From positions 62,001 through 126,000 of the forward strand of contig NZ_SIRE01000003.1 in NCBI RefSeq assembly GCF_004307995.1: DNA of 64,000 nucleotides, written 5' to 3'. A model generated the notes under the pieces. That model ran no database searches. It was not told the DNA's origin and saw nothing but the letters and a program-made list of their open reading frames with translations. A program made the translations under genes and the position numbers. Positions 43,201 through 50,318 of this stretch are shown here, in pieces. Source of the DNA: Paenibacillus thalictri (lineage in GTDB: Bacteria; Bacillota; Bacilli; Paenibacillales; NBRC-103111). The stretch's first letter is position 1. The number at the start of each line of letters is the position of its first letter.

Positions 43201-43427
43201 ACGGCGTCGGCATGAATGCGGCTGGTCAGGAAGCGGCCGCAGCGGCCGCGGATGATTTGGGAGAGGACCCGGGAACGGGCGTTGCACTGGATAATGTTCG
43301 GAAGAGATTGCTTCATTTGTTCGGGACCGACCTTCGCATCAGCAGCGAACCGGGCCTAGGAACAACGATTGAAATTGATATTCCGGCAACGCGGAATATG
43401 GCAGGGGCATCCCCCGAGGTTTTATAA
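40275..43427 (+). CDS. Hybrid double histidine kinase (7TMR-DISM, HK, REC, LytS-type HK)
   Basis: A 1050-residue protein. After one helix (about 10-30) comes an extracellular jelly-roll region (about 45-210, GEWEFYWDALLKPEDW), then seven membrane helices of the 7TMR-DISM type (about 215-410). HisKA follows with H446 (TSHELKSPLNG), HATPase (DTGSGIP; GAGLGLAITRQL), a receiver with D758 (ILDVMMPVMSG), and a second kinase core of the LytS/His_kinase family with H849 (IKPHFLHNTINAI) and its own ATPase (DDGVGM; GTGVALDNVRKRL). Two different phosphorylation sites and an internal receiver in one chain allow an intramolecular relay. GGAGG precedes ATG 40275. The partner is probably the REC-BTAD regulator at 39074. 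Confidence 0.9.
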   Translation: MTNMFRLQMQTYVLWLAVMVLGLTIFVPIYNDVYNPHLNAKAGVIDLKGWNAAADKPVRLDGEWEFYWDALLKPEDWASENPAIPSREWINVPSSWDSLTPGGVPLPNSGYATYRLRILLPDGEKTVYGIKTSNIRASNRIFANGKLIGQSGKPAASAAEIVHGNTPYTAFFEAGSEVELIVQVASYKSFNSGIVQSISFGSQQSIAQTNNYYHALDGGLAWGFFITSIYFAGIFLQQRREQKPLLFFALCCLSATFYELSHSERLLAQIFPDISIEMMLYVEDISSILMFSFFSRYVYHSFPKLYPQKLMYAIELIAMVCIAAVLFTSASYNGPFIFALTLLILAVMLLNSWYMALAAGYAGNGSTYLYVGILGTMDFVAVSVLNTVWKLEPYYFFPIALPVLIMSQALYMAGQYTNSFETIKRLSDQLSVLDKMKDDFLAKTSHELKSPLNGIINMAQSLIRGAGGPISEPQASDLRLMMDTGKRLANLVNDILDYSKMKNSDLQLRPNHFDCYPLVENILETFRYTITGRSIQLVNNIPPNTHIVYADENRYSQIIYNLVDNAVKFTAFGQVELSANETGGFVHVTVKDTGSGIPNERLEDIFVSFEQLEPSLTRSHSGAGLGLAITRQLVELHGGEIRVESEVGAGSQFTVSIPAGNRSGIHPSQAAADVTNVTWTARETGVLPITAMPSSADIERNPEKAAYRVLVADDDYSNLKALVNLLVIEHYQVTAVSSGEAALRELELSAPYDLCILDVMMPVMSGYDVCLQIREHYSLLELPVLMVTAQTPYRNLNAVFAAGANDFLEKPYDYNELKSRVSTLVQLKQSAEESLRRELAFLRAQIKPHFLHNTINAIIAYSYSDQERCRKLLRNFSFYLRHCFDFKETDQWIRVEQELHLVNCYLDIEKARFGDMLETSITVDPGALNCLIPPLMIQPLVENAIKHGILKKEDGGTLTLLVALRGNSLHVEIADDGVGMNAAGQEAAAAAADDLGEDPGTGVALDNVRKRLLHLFGTDLRISSEPGLGTTIEIDIPATRNMAGASPEVL

Positions 43428-43449
43428 ACCCGGGGAATGCCTTTTTTTG
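43406..43449 (+). terminator. Terminator overlapping the hybrid kinase stop codon
   Basis: GGCAT-CCCCG-GGTTT pairs with AAACC-CGGGG-ATGCC and runs into TTTTTTT. The kinase's TAA (43425-43427) lies in the loop, so a ribosome finishing the gene would disturb the hairpin until release. Confidence 0.8.
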
Positions 43450-43590
43450 CTGCGCGAATGGAAGATGGGAGGCACGCAATGTCCAGAATATGTCCAGAGC
43501 GCCTTGTTATACTGATTTCTGCAATCGTGCATATCGACAAAACGGTGGGGGAGTGTTTCGAAATGTTCACCAAGCTTTTGGGAGGAGGAT

Positions 43591-43647
43591 ATGGGCAAGA
43601 GGTTTAGAAGGAAGATCGCCAAGCGGCGTACAGCGCCGGGCGCGTAG
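43591..43647 (+). CDS. Possible 18-residue basic peptide upstream of the SLH gene
   Basis: GGAGGAGG is followed by ATGGGCAAG..., encoding MGKRFRRKIAKRRTAPGA, eight of 18 residues being Lys or Arg. It ends 36 bases before the SLH-protein start. It could be a leader peptide or a chance frame behind a purine-rich run. A second tiny frame (MFTKLLGGGYGQEV, 43564-43608) overlaps it. Confidence 0.3.
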   Translation: MGKRFRRKIAKRRTAPGA

Positions 43648-43683
43648 TTCACACAATGTTGTAAATTCCAGTAAGAGGTGTTC

Positions 43684-46600
43684 ATGTTGAGAAAAAGATT
43701 ACGGTCCCGATTTTTATCCTTTACTTTGACGTTGTCCATAGGGCTTCAACTGCTGCCGGTTGCGGCTTTGGCGGCGGAGCCTGTTTCGACGACGGACGTT
43801 CCTACTTATGCCGATACCAGAGGCCATTGGGCAGGCGCTTCGATTGAGCGCTGGTCGGGATACGGCGTAGTGGAGGGCAGCGAAGGCCGCTTCCGCCCCG
43901 ATGAATCCATAACCCGCGCCGAGCTTGCGGCGGTTATTGATCGTATGCTGCGATACGAGCGGTTATCGAACGAAACATTCAGCGATTTGCCGGCAAATGC
44001 GTGGTATGCCGACAACATGCGGCACGTCGCGGCATCCGGCGTGATGCAGGGAGCCAGCGGTAAAGCGTTTCCCAACGACAATGTAACGCGCGAAGAGACA
44101 GCGGTTATGCTGGGCAGAGCTTTTCAAATCACGGGAGCGTCAGCCAATCCGAGCCAATTCTCCGATAACGGGCAGATTGCCGATTGGGCGGCCCCCATTG
44201 TAAAGCGAATGAGCGAAAAAGGCTATATTACCGGCCGCCCGGACGGGAAGTTTGATCCGAAAGCCTCCGTTACCCGCGCCGAAGTGGTAAAAATGCTCGA
44301 TACGATGATCCAAGGCTACTACAACAAGCCGGGAGAATATACTGCGCCCAACAATGCCTTAAACGGCAATGTACTCATTAATACAAGAGGTGTCAAAATC
44401 AACGGCATGTCGATTGACGGCAATCTGTACCTGGCTCCAGGCATAGGCAAAGACGACGTTGCCTTGGAAAATGTCCACGTTGCCGATACGGCATATGTTT
44501 GGGGAGGCGGTTCTTTAAATCTCAAGGGCAATTCGGATTTTAGCGCTGTGGTGGCTGAAAATTCCTTGATCCGTTTGGACAAGGAGGCCCGAATCGGTGA
44601 ACTGCAGGTGAAAGCGCCGCTTGCTGTCGAAGGAGAAGGAAAAATCAATAAAGTATTTGTTGCCCGGGAAGGCTCCGGCGCTGCCTTCGGCAGTTGGCCG
44701 GGAGAAGTGGTGTTGGGAGCGGGCGCGGATCTGGTGGTCAAGGGCGAAAAATACACGAATAGCCGATCTTCTGACGTTGTAGTGTCGCCCACTACCCCAT
44801 CGAATAGCGCTAATTCATCCGGCACGAGCAGCAGTGGCAGCAGCAGCAGCTCGTATATTCTGCGAAGCGGAAATTCCAGTCTGAGCGGGCTCACTGTAGG
44901 CGCAGATGTGGGAAAAGCCTTGCTGTCGCCTGCATTTGCTGCGGGAACGGTTGAATATACGGCGACAGTGTCGACAATAGCCGCAAAAGTAACCGTGAAC
45001 GTTCCGGCTGCGGATGCCGGCGCTACGGTTGCCATAACGGTGTCCGGGACGGGAGCCAGCCTGACAGGCAGCGAGGTGACGCTGGCGACAAGCGGCGATA
45101 CCGTGATTACCGTCAAGGTGACGGCTGCGAACGGCACCGTAACCGAATACAAGACGACAGTATCGAAGGCGTTGAGTCACGATTCGAGCTTAAGCGGGCT
45201 GAGCTTCACCGCGGATGCGGGGCCGGCGGCGCTTGTCCCGGCATTTGTCTCAGGAACTTATACATATGCGGCAGCGGTATCCACGGCGGCGTCCAAAGTG
45301 ACTGTGAGCGCTGCTGCGGCGGGAGCCGGTGCCGCCGTTGAAATTACGGCTAGCGGAACGGGAGCAAGCGTAGCAGGCAGCGAGGTGACGCTGGCGACGG
45401 CCGGCGACACGGTGATTACCGTCAAGGTGACGGCGGCTGACGGTACGGTGACCGAATATAAGACGACGGTATCGAAGACGTTGGGCCACGATTCGAGCTT
45501 GAGCGCGTTGAGCCTCACTGCGGATGTAGGCACTGCGACGTTGTCCCCGGCGTTTGCGGCCGGAACCTATGCCTATACAGCATCGGTATCCACAGCGGCG
45601 TCCACGATTACGGTGAATGCCGCTGCAACTGGAGCGGGTATCGGTGCCACGGTTGTCGTAACCGTTAGCGGAACGGGAGCCAGCGCTGCCGGCAACGTAG
45701 TCACGCTCGCAAGCAGCGGGGCGACAACGATCACGGTTACGGTAACGGCGGTCGACGGTACGGTAACCGAGTACACTACAACGGTATCGAAGACGTTGAG
45801 CCACGATTCGAGCTTGAGCGTGCTTAGCCTCACGCCGGATACGGGAACGGCGGCGTTCGCTCCGGTCTTTGCTTCAGGAACGTATGCGTATACGGCATCC
45901 GTAGCTACGGCGGTTTATACGGTAACGGTCAATGCAACGGCGGCGGGAGCCGGTGCTGCGGTTACAGTTACGGTCGCAGGAATCGGAGCGAGCGCTTCCG
46001 GCAGCACAGTGACGCTTGCCGCAAACGGCGTGACCACGATTACCGTGAAGGTAACGGCGGAGGACGGCACTTTTACGGAGTATACGGTTGCTGTGGCGAA
46101 GAAGGACATTATCTCTTTTGCAGGCACTTCGAGCTTGTCGACGTTAATAGGCGGACTTCCAGGCGCTTACACTGTGCTGGGATCCGGCGGCAGTGAAAAT
46201 GTAGCGCTTGTTTACCCGGGTGTAGGGCCACACGACTATTCGGCCAATTCCGCCGTGCTTGCCATTGCCAAAGAAGTGACGCAGAAGAGCACGTTAACGA
46301 AGCTCAGCGCGGATTTTACCAATAACATGGTTTTAGCGCTGGTCGGTACGATGCTAACGGTAAAAGCCGATCTGTATGTGGATGATAATAACGACGGCGT
46401 CTATGAAAAACAGGCTGGACTTCAATTACTGCCTGCCTATACGGGAATACTGACGTTGGGAACAAGAACCGAAGCCAGCGACGATACTTTAAATATTTCA
46501 TTGGAAGCTGGAAGCAAGGTGCTGGTTGTTTTCCATATGGAAGCAGCGGGCTTGTCATTAATAAATACGGTTTCCGGTAATGTGGCGGCGGAACTGACAT

Positions 46601-48051
46601 TGGTGCCGAGCAACAGTCCCAGCGGCAACTCCAAACTGAACTCGCTGAGCTTGACCGCAAATGTAGGTCCAGCGGCGCTGTCACCGGCCTTTGCGGCGGG
46701 CACACTCGCTTATGCGACAAATGTGTCGGAGGCGGCTTCTAGGATGAACGTGAATGCTATTGCGGCAGCAGCCGGTGCCGGAGCCACGGTTGCCGTTACG
46801 GCAAGCGGCACGGGAGCCAGCGCAAGCGGCAATACGGTAACTTTGGCCTCAAGCGGCGCAACGACGATTACCGTTACGGTGACGGCAGCAGATAGTACAG
46901 TCACAAGTTACACGATTACGGTAAACAAAAACTTAAATCACAATTCCAGCTTGAGCGGACTGAGCCTGACGCCAAATGTCGGAACTGCGGCGTTGTCACC
47001 GGTCTTTGCGGCCGGAACGCTGGCCTATACATCGGCCGTATCCACTGCAGCTGCTACCGTTACGGTGAACGCTACGGCGGCTGGTGCCGGAGCCACAGTT
47101 GACGTAACGGCAAGCGGAACCGGGGCCAGCGCAAGCGGCAATACGGTAACGTTGGCATCCAGCGGTACAACGACAGTTACCGTTACGGTGACTGCGGCGG
47201 ACGGCGCGACCACAAGTTATACGGTGACGGTAGACAAGAGCCTGAGTCACGATTCGAGCTTGAGTGCACTTAGCCTCACGCCGAATACGGGGTCAGCCAC
47301 ACTTGATCCGACATTTGTTGCGGGAACTCATGCGTATACGGCATCCGTAACGTCGGCGGTTTATATGGTGACGGTTAATGCCACGGCAGCGGGTACGGGA
47401 GCAACGGTTTCCGTCACGGCAAGCGGAACCGGAGCAAGCGCGACCGGTAATGCGGTCACGTTGGCTACAAGCGGGGCGACGACGATCACCGTTACAGTGA
47501 CGTCGGCGGACGGCAGCACTACCGCTTATACGGTTACGGTGAGCAAATCAACGACCTTCTCTTTCACGGGAACTTCGACGGTAACCACTTTGCTCGGCGG
47601 ACTTGCCGGACCTTACAGCGTGCTTGGCACTAGCGGCGGCGAGAATATATCTACCGTATATCAAAGTTCATCCATGGACTTGTCTACGAATTCTACCGCT
47701 TTGGCTCACGCCCAAGTAGTGTCTCAGGGCAGCACGCTGAAAAAATTTAGCGCCAAGTTTAAGAACAATCTGGCTATGACTTTGGTTGGCTCTGCGTTAA
47801 CGGTTTATGCCGAGGTATTCGCTGATGATAACAATGACGGTGTGTTTGAGCCGAAAGCCTCGCTTACGTTGACTCCCGATTATACAGGGGTGGTAGCTAT
47901 CGAGGAGCAGGTGGCAGAGAATCAAGATAATTTAAATGTATCGATTACCGCAGGAAGCAAGCTTTTGGTAGTATTCCACATGACCGCCTCAGGGCTTATG
48001 TTGGTCAATGCCGTTCCGGGAACGGTTGAGGCAACCCTTGTGTTGGAATGA
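43684..48051 (+). CDS. Giant SLH surface protein with cadherin-like repeats and two BclB-type domains
   Basis: About 1455 residues. A signal peptide (MLRKRLRSRFLSFTLTL ... AALAAE, about 31 residues) is followed by three SLH domains (about 42-215: YADTRGHWAGASIERWSGYGVVEG; FSDLPANAWYADNMRHVAASGVMQG; FSDNGQIADWAAPIVKRMSEKGYI) that hold it to the cell wall. After a beta-rich segment and a Ser-rich linker come four cadherin-like beta-sandwich repeats, a roughly 165-residue domain, three more repeats, and a second copy of that domain at the end. The duplicated domain (GLPGAYTVLGSGGS ... LSLINTVSGNVAAELTLV) resembles the C-terminal domain of exosporium protein BclB, without collagen repeats. AAGAGGTG precedes ATG 43684. 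Probably an adhesin or structural coat protein. Confidence 0.88.
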   Translation: MLRKRLRSRFLSFTLTLSIGLQLLPVAALAAEPVSTTDVPTYADTRGHWAGASIERWSGYGVVEGSEGRFRPDESITRAELAAVIDRMLRYERLSNETFSDLPANAWYADNMRHVAASGVMQGASGKAFPNDNVTREETAVMLGRAFQITGASANPSQFSDNGQIADWAAPIVKRMSEKGYITGRPDGKFDPKASVTRAEVVKMLDTMIQGYYNKPGEYTAPNNALNGNVLINTRGVKINGMSIDGNLYLAPGIGKDDVALENVHVADTAYVWGGGSLNLKGNSDFSAVVAENSLIRLDKEARIGELQVKAPLAVEGEGKINKVFVAREGSGAAFGSWPGEVVLGAGADLVVKGEKYTNSRSSDVVVSPTTPSNSANSSGTSSSGSSSSSYILRSGNSSLSGLTVGADVGKALLSPAFAAGTVEYTATVSTIAAKVTVNVPAADAGATVAITVSGTGASLTGSEVTLATSGDTVITVKVTAANGTVTEYKTTVSKALSHDSSLSGLSFTADAGPAALVPAFVSGTYTYAAAVSTAASKVTVSAAAAGAGAAVEITASGTGASVAGSEVTLATAGDTVITVKVTAADGTVTEYKTTVSKTLGHDSSLSALSLTADVGTATLSPAFAAGTYAYTASVSTAASTITVNAAATGAGIGATVVVTVSGTGASAAGNVVTLASSGATTITVTVTAVDGTVTEYTTTVSKTLSHDSSLSVLSLTPDTGTAAFAPVFASGTYAYTASVATAVYTVTVNATAAGAGAAVTVTVAGIGASASGSTVTLAANGVTTITVKVTAEDGTFTEYTVAVAKKDIISFAGTSSLSTLIGGLPGAYTVLGSGGSENVALVYPGVGPHDYSANSAVLAIAKEVTQKSTLTKLSADFTNNMVLALVGTMLTVKADLYVDDNNDGVYEKQAGLQLLPAYTGILTLGTRTEASDDTLNISLEAGSKVLVVFHMEAAGLSLINTVSGNVAAELTLVPSNSPSGNSKLNSLSLTANVGPAALSPAFAAGTLAYATNVSEAASRMNVNAIAAAAGAGATVAVTASGTGASASGNTVTLASSGATTITVTVTAADSTVTSYTITVNKNLNHNSSLSGLSLTPNVGTAALSPVFAAGTLAYTSAVSTAAATVTVNATAAGAGATVDVTASGTGASASGNTVTLASSGTTTVTVTVTAADGATTSYTVTVDKSLSHDSSLSALSLTPNTGSATLDPTFVAGTHAYTASVTSAVYMVTVNATAAGTGATVSVTASGTGASATGNAVTLATSGATTITVTVTSADGSTTAYTVTVSKSTTFSFTGTSTVTTLLGGLAGPYSVLGTSGGENISTVYQSSSMDLSTNSTALAHAQVVSQGSTLKKFSAKFKNNLAMTLVGSALTVYAEVFADDNNDGVFEPKASLTLTPDYTGVVAIEEQVAENQDNLNVSITAGSKLLVVFHMTASGLMLVNAVPGTVEATLVLE
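44872..47549 (+). repeat. Seven in-frame cadherin-like repeats of about 100 codons (4 + 3)
   Basis: Units begin with SSLSxLSLTxxxG and end near EYKTTVSKTLSHD. Four lie before and three after the first BclB-like domain, starting at about 44872, 45178, 45487, 45800, 46618, 46939 and 47248. DNA identity between neighbours is high, so copy number may vary by recombination and assembly errors are possible. Confidence 0.85.
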
Positions 48052-48134
48052 TATATTCATCCATAACATTCCAATGAAACGATTTTTTGTTTCGGCGTCG
48101 GAGACTGCAAGCAAAACAACTGTCACATAAATCT

Positions 48135-48184
48135 AAAAGGTCGAATTCAAGAGCACAACCAAGCTCTGATTCGACCTTTTTTTC
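48135..48184. terminator. Terminator, and copy B of the dispersed hairpin
   Basis: AAAAGGTCGAATTCAAGAGC pairs with GCTCTGATTCGACCTTTT and runs into seven T. It can terminate both the SLH gene (+) and the MBL gene (-). It shares sequence with the hairpin at 3696-3736. Confidence 0.85.
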
Positions 48185-48221
48185 TTTGAATTTAACCGTT
48201 CCTTTTCACGAAAATCCGAAT

Positions 48222-49154
48222 TTACGATTCGTCCGAGCCTAAATCAAATGCCATCAAATCCCGGCCGACGGTGATAGGTCCTTGATACAGGTCTCTCATG
48301 CCTGAAATATAGGCCTGTTCGGCTTCTTCATTGGCTGACGGCGCCGGAATATGGTGGGTCAACACAAGATGTTTGACTCCGGCTTGAGCCGCGATTTGAG
48401 CTGCTTCCAACGTTGTCGTATGATACTTAGCCGGATTGGAGAGGGCTTGATCGTATTCGGGATATTGCTTTCTTAACGCATCCAGCCATTCTTTGTTATA
48501 AGCTTCGTGGACAAGCAGGTCCACACCGGTGCTGTATTTGATCATATTCGGTACCGGAATCGTATCCCCCGAGATGACTACGGATTTTCCGTTGTATTCG
48601 AACTTATAAGCAAGAGCGGGGTATACAGGGCGGTGATCGACTTCAAAGGCCGTGATCCGGATACCGTCCTTGTCGTATACGACTCCTTCATTTTGCTCCG
48701 TATAAATAATTTGCGAGCCCGCTTCGTCCGATAAATTGTAGCTGATCCGAAGTTTCACATCGAATTCGAACGATTCCCGCATCTTCCCGATAATGTCTTT
48801 GGTCGTTTCGGGTCCATACACGTGCATAGGCGTCGACCGGCCTTTAAACACTTGCTCCGCAGTGATATGCGTTCGCCAACTGGTAATGAACACATCGAAG
48901 AATCCGCCGTTGTGATCATAGTGATGGTGGGTAAAAAGAACATCAGAGATCCGCTGCGGCATGACCCCGGCTTTGACCATCTGGTCGACGGCAGCGCCGC
49001 CGCAATCGATTAGGAACGTTTTATGGCCCGCGAGCACGATAACACCGGGTTTGGCCCGGCCGTAAAAAGCGCGCGGCGAGCCCGTGCCAAGCAAGATGAC
49101 TTTCAAATGCTCATGAAATTCAGGTACCAAATGTTCCTGCGGTTGTATATACAT
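48222..49154 (-). CDS. MBL-fold metallo-hydrolase (RNase Z/arylsulfatase-like)
   Basis: A 310-residue metallo-beta-lactamase-fold enzyme. The metal motif HHHYDHNG is in LFTHHHYDHNGGFFD, further ligands in VVISGDTIPVPNM and the final HHIPAP. GTGSPRAFYGRAKPGVIVLAG near the start is typical of the RNase Z-like branch including arylsulfatases. It hydrolyses a phosphoester, sulfate ester or similar bond with two zinc ions; the substrate is not predictable. No signal peptide. A GGGGGC stretch precedes the ATG. Confidence 0.88.
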   Translation of the reverse strand: MYIQPQEHLVPEFHEHLKVILLGTGSPRAFYGRAKPGVIVLAGHKTFLIDCGGAAVDQMVKAGVMPQRISDVLFTHHHYDHNGGFFDVFITSWRTHITAEQVFKGRSTPMHVYGPETTKDIIGKMRESFEFDVKLRISYNLSDEAGSQIIYTEQNEGVVYDKDGIRITAFEVDHRPVYPALAYKFEYNGKSVVISGDTIPVPNMIKYSTGVDLLVHEAYNKEWLDALRKQYPEYDQALSNPAKYHTTTLEAAQIAAQAGVKHLVLTHHIPAPSANEEAEQAYISGMRDLYQGPITVGRDLMAFDLGSDES

Positions 49155-49370
49155 ATAAAATGCCCCCTTGGTTTTTAATCTACAGTTATCCTATAAGCAT
49201 TATAATAAATAAACATCTATTCCAAAAGGGGTCTGCATATAAATTAAAAAAAGATTTTGAGCATATTCATAGTTTTACCGATATTTAACCTTGACCCTGT
49301 ATACTCTGTCCTTGGGTGCTGAGGCAATGCCGTTTTTTCTTGCAGTGCTAATGAACATGGAGGTGTCGGA

Positions 49371-49532
49371 ATGCGGAAGATGATTGTAACGGAATTTATT
49401 ATCGGAAAAATCGCCGCCGAAGATATTTATAACAGGCAGGGCACGCTTCTGCTGAAAGCCGGAAATATGATTACCGAAGTAATGGTAAGCCGTCTTGAAA
49501 AAGAAAAAATCGCCGCCGTTTGGGTAAAATGA
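49371..49532 (+). CDS. 53-residue protein resembling the N-terminal motif of HD-GYP proteins
   Basis: GGAGGTG lies at correct distance before ATG 49371. The product (MRKMIVTEFIIGKIAAEDIYN ... MVSRLEKEKIAAVWVK) follows the pattern 'A.DIYN..G.LLLKAGN.IT..MV.RL.K..I..VWV', the short beta-rich segment seen at the start of Bacillus-type HD-GYP phosphodiesterases. No HD-GYP domain follows, so it is either a free-standing small protein or a remnant. It is intact and expressed-looking. Confidence 0.65.
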   Translation: MRKMIVTEFIIGKIAAEDIYNRQGTLLLKAGNMITEVMVSRLEKEKIAAVWVK

Positions 49533-49669
49533 GTGCGCTTCGACGGCCGGCCGACTGCAAGAAGAAGGCAGTCGGTGCCGCCGCCGCCGTACTTTGTTAG
49601 GGTATCGTCCTGCATGGCACCGCTGTAGGGGATTGCAATTTGGAATGATTTCAGGTAAATTGTTTATAG

Positions 49670-49682
49670 TTAGATAATCTAA
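49670..49682. promoter_or_regulatory. MarR operator upstream of the 49703 regulator
   Basis: TTAGATAATCTAA is a palindrome around a central A. Its exact reverse complement recurs at 50276-50288 before the MFS gene. Confidence 0.75.
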
Positions 49683-49702
49683 TTAAAATTCAAGGTGATT
49701 TC

Positions 49703-50257
49703 ATGGCACGCAAAAATAACAACATGGAGCATATATCCGATCATTTGCCAAAGCTGGGGGTAAAGCCCTATGCAGAACTTATGGACAAAACCGCGCCGAA
49801 AGACACGGACCGTAAATCGGCTTATGTTGGATTATTAATGCTGTGGCTTGGCGATAATGTCCTGGATGTCATGGACTTGGAGTTATCCCCGTTTGGCATT
49901 ACCGAAAGCAAACTCGACTTGCTGCTGCTGCTCATGCTGCACGAAGGAAGAGAGCTTGTCACGCCTTCGGCGCTTGCGGAACGGCTTGGCATCCGCCGGG
50001 CATCGGTGACCGCCTTGCTGGATTGGCTGGAGAAGCGGCATTGGATTGCCCGCCGGACAAGCGAAGCGGATCGCCGCATGATTCATGTCAGCATTACGCC
50101 GGAAGGCAGGGCACTGGTGGATAAAGCGCTGCCGGCGTTTTGGTCCGCTTGTTCGTCCATCATTTCCGACATGGATCCGGAAGAACGAAAGGTGCTGGAA
50201 ACGATATTATTCAAGCTGAACAACAGGTTGGAAAAAAAGCTGGGGGTGGGGAGATAA
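49703..50257 (+). CDS. MarR-family transcriptional regulator
   Basis: A 184-residue winged-helix protein; core wHTH at about 75-140 (TPSALAERLGIRRASVTALLDWLEKRHWIARRTSEADRRMIHVSITPEG). Its N-terminal extension of about 35 residues is longer than usual. AAGGTGA precedes ATG 49703. It forms a two-gene cassette with the MFS gene at 50319; identical palindromes before each gene indicate autoregulation and control of the transporter. Confidence 0.9.
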   Translation: MARKNNNMEHISDHLPKLGVKPYAELMDKTAPKDTDRKSAYVGLLMLWLGDNVLDVMDLELSPFGITESKLDLLLLLMLHEGRELVTPSALAERLGIRRASVTALLDWLEKRHWIARRTSEADRRMIHVSITPEGRALVDKALPAFWSACSSIISDMDPEERKVLETILFKLNNRLEKKLGVGR

Positions 50258-50275
50258 ATTTTTTTGCAATTATAA

Positions 50276-50288
50276 TTAGATTATCTAA
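50276..50288. promoter_or_regulatory. MarR operator upstream of the MFS gene
   Basis: TTAGATTATCTAA, the reverse complement of the site at 49670-49682, lies between the MarR stop and the MFS start. An internal promoter for the transporter is implied. Confidence 0.75.
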
Positions 50289-50318
50289 CTATTAATACAA
50301 ATAAAAATGAGGTGTCTT

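Noticed and set aside
44319..47250. Long minus-strand open frames opposite the cadherin-like repeats (e.g. 44319-45152)
   Set aside because: They arise from the Thr/Ala/Val-rich repeats of the SLH gene on the plus strand and have no ribosome sites.
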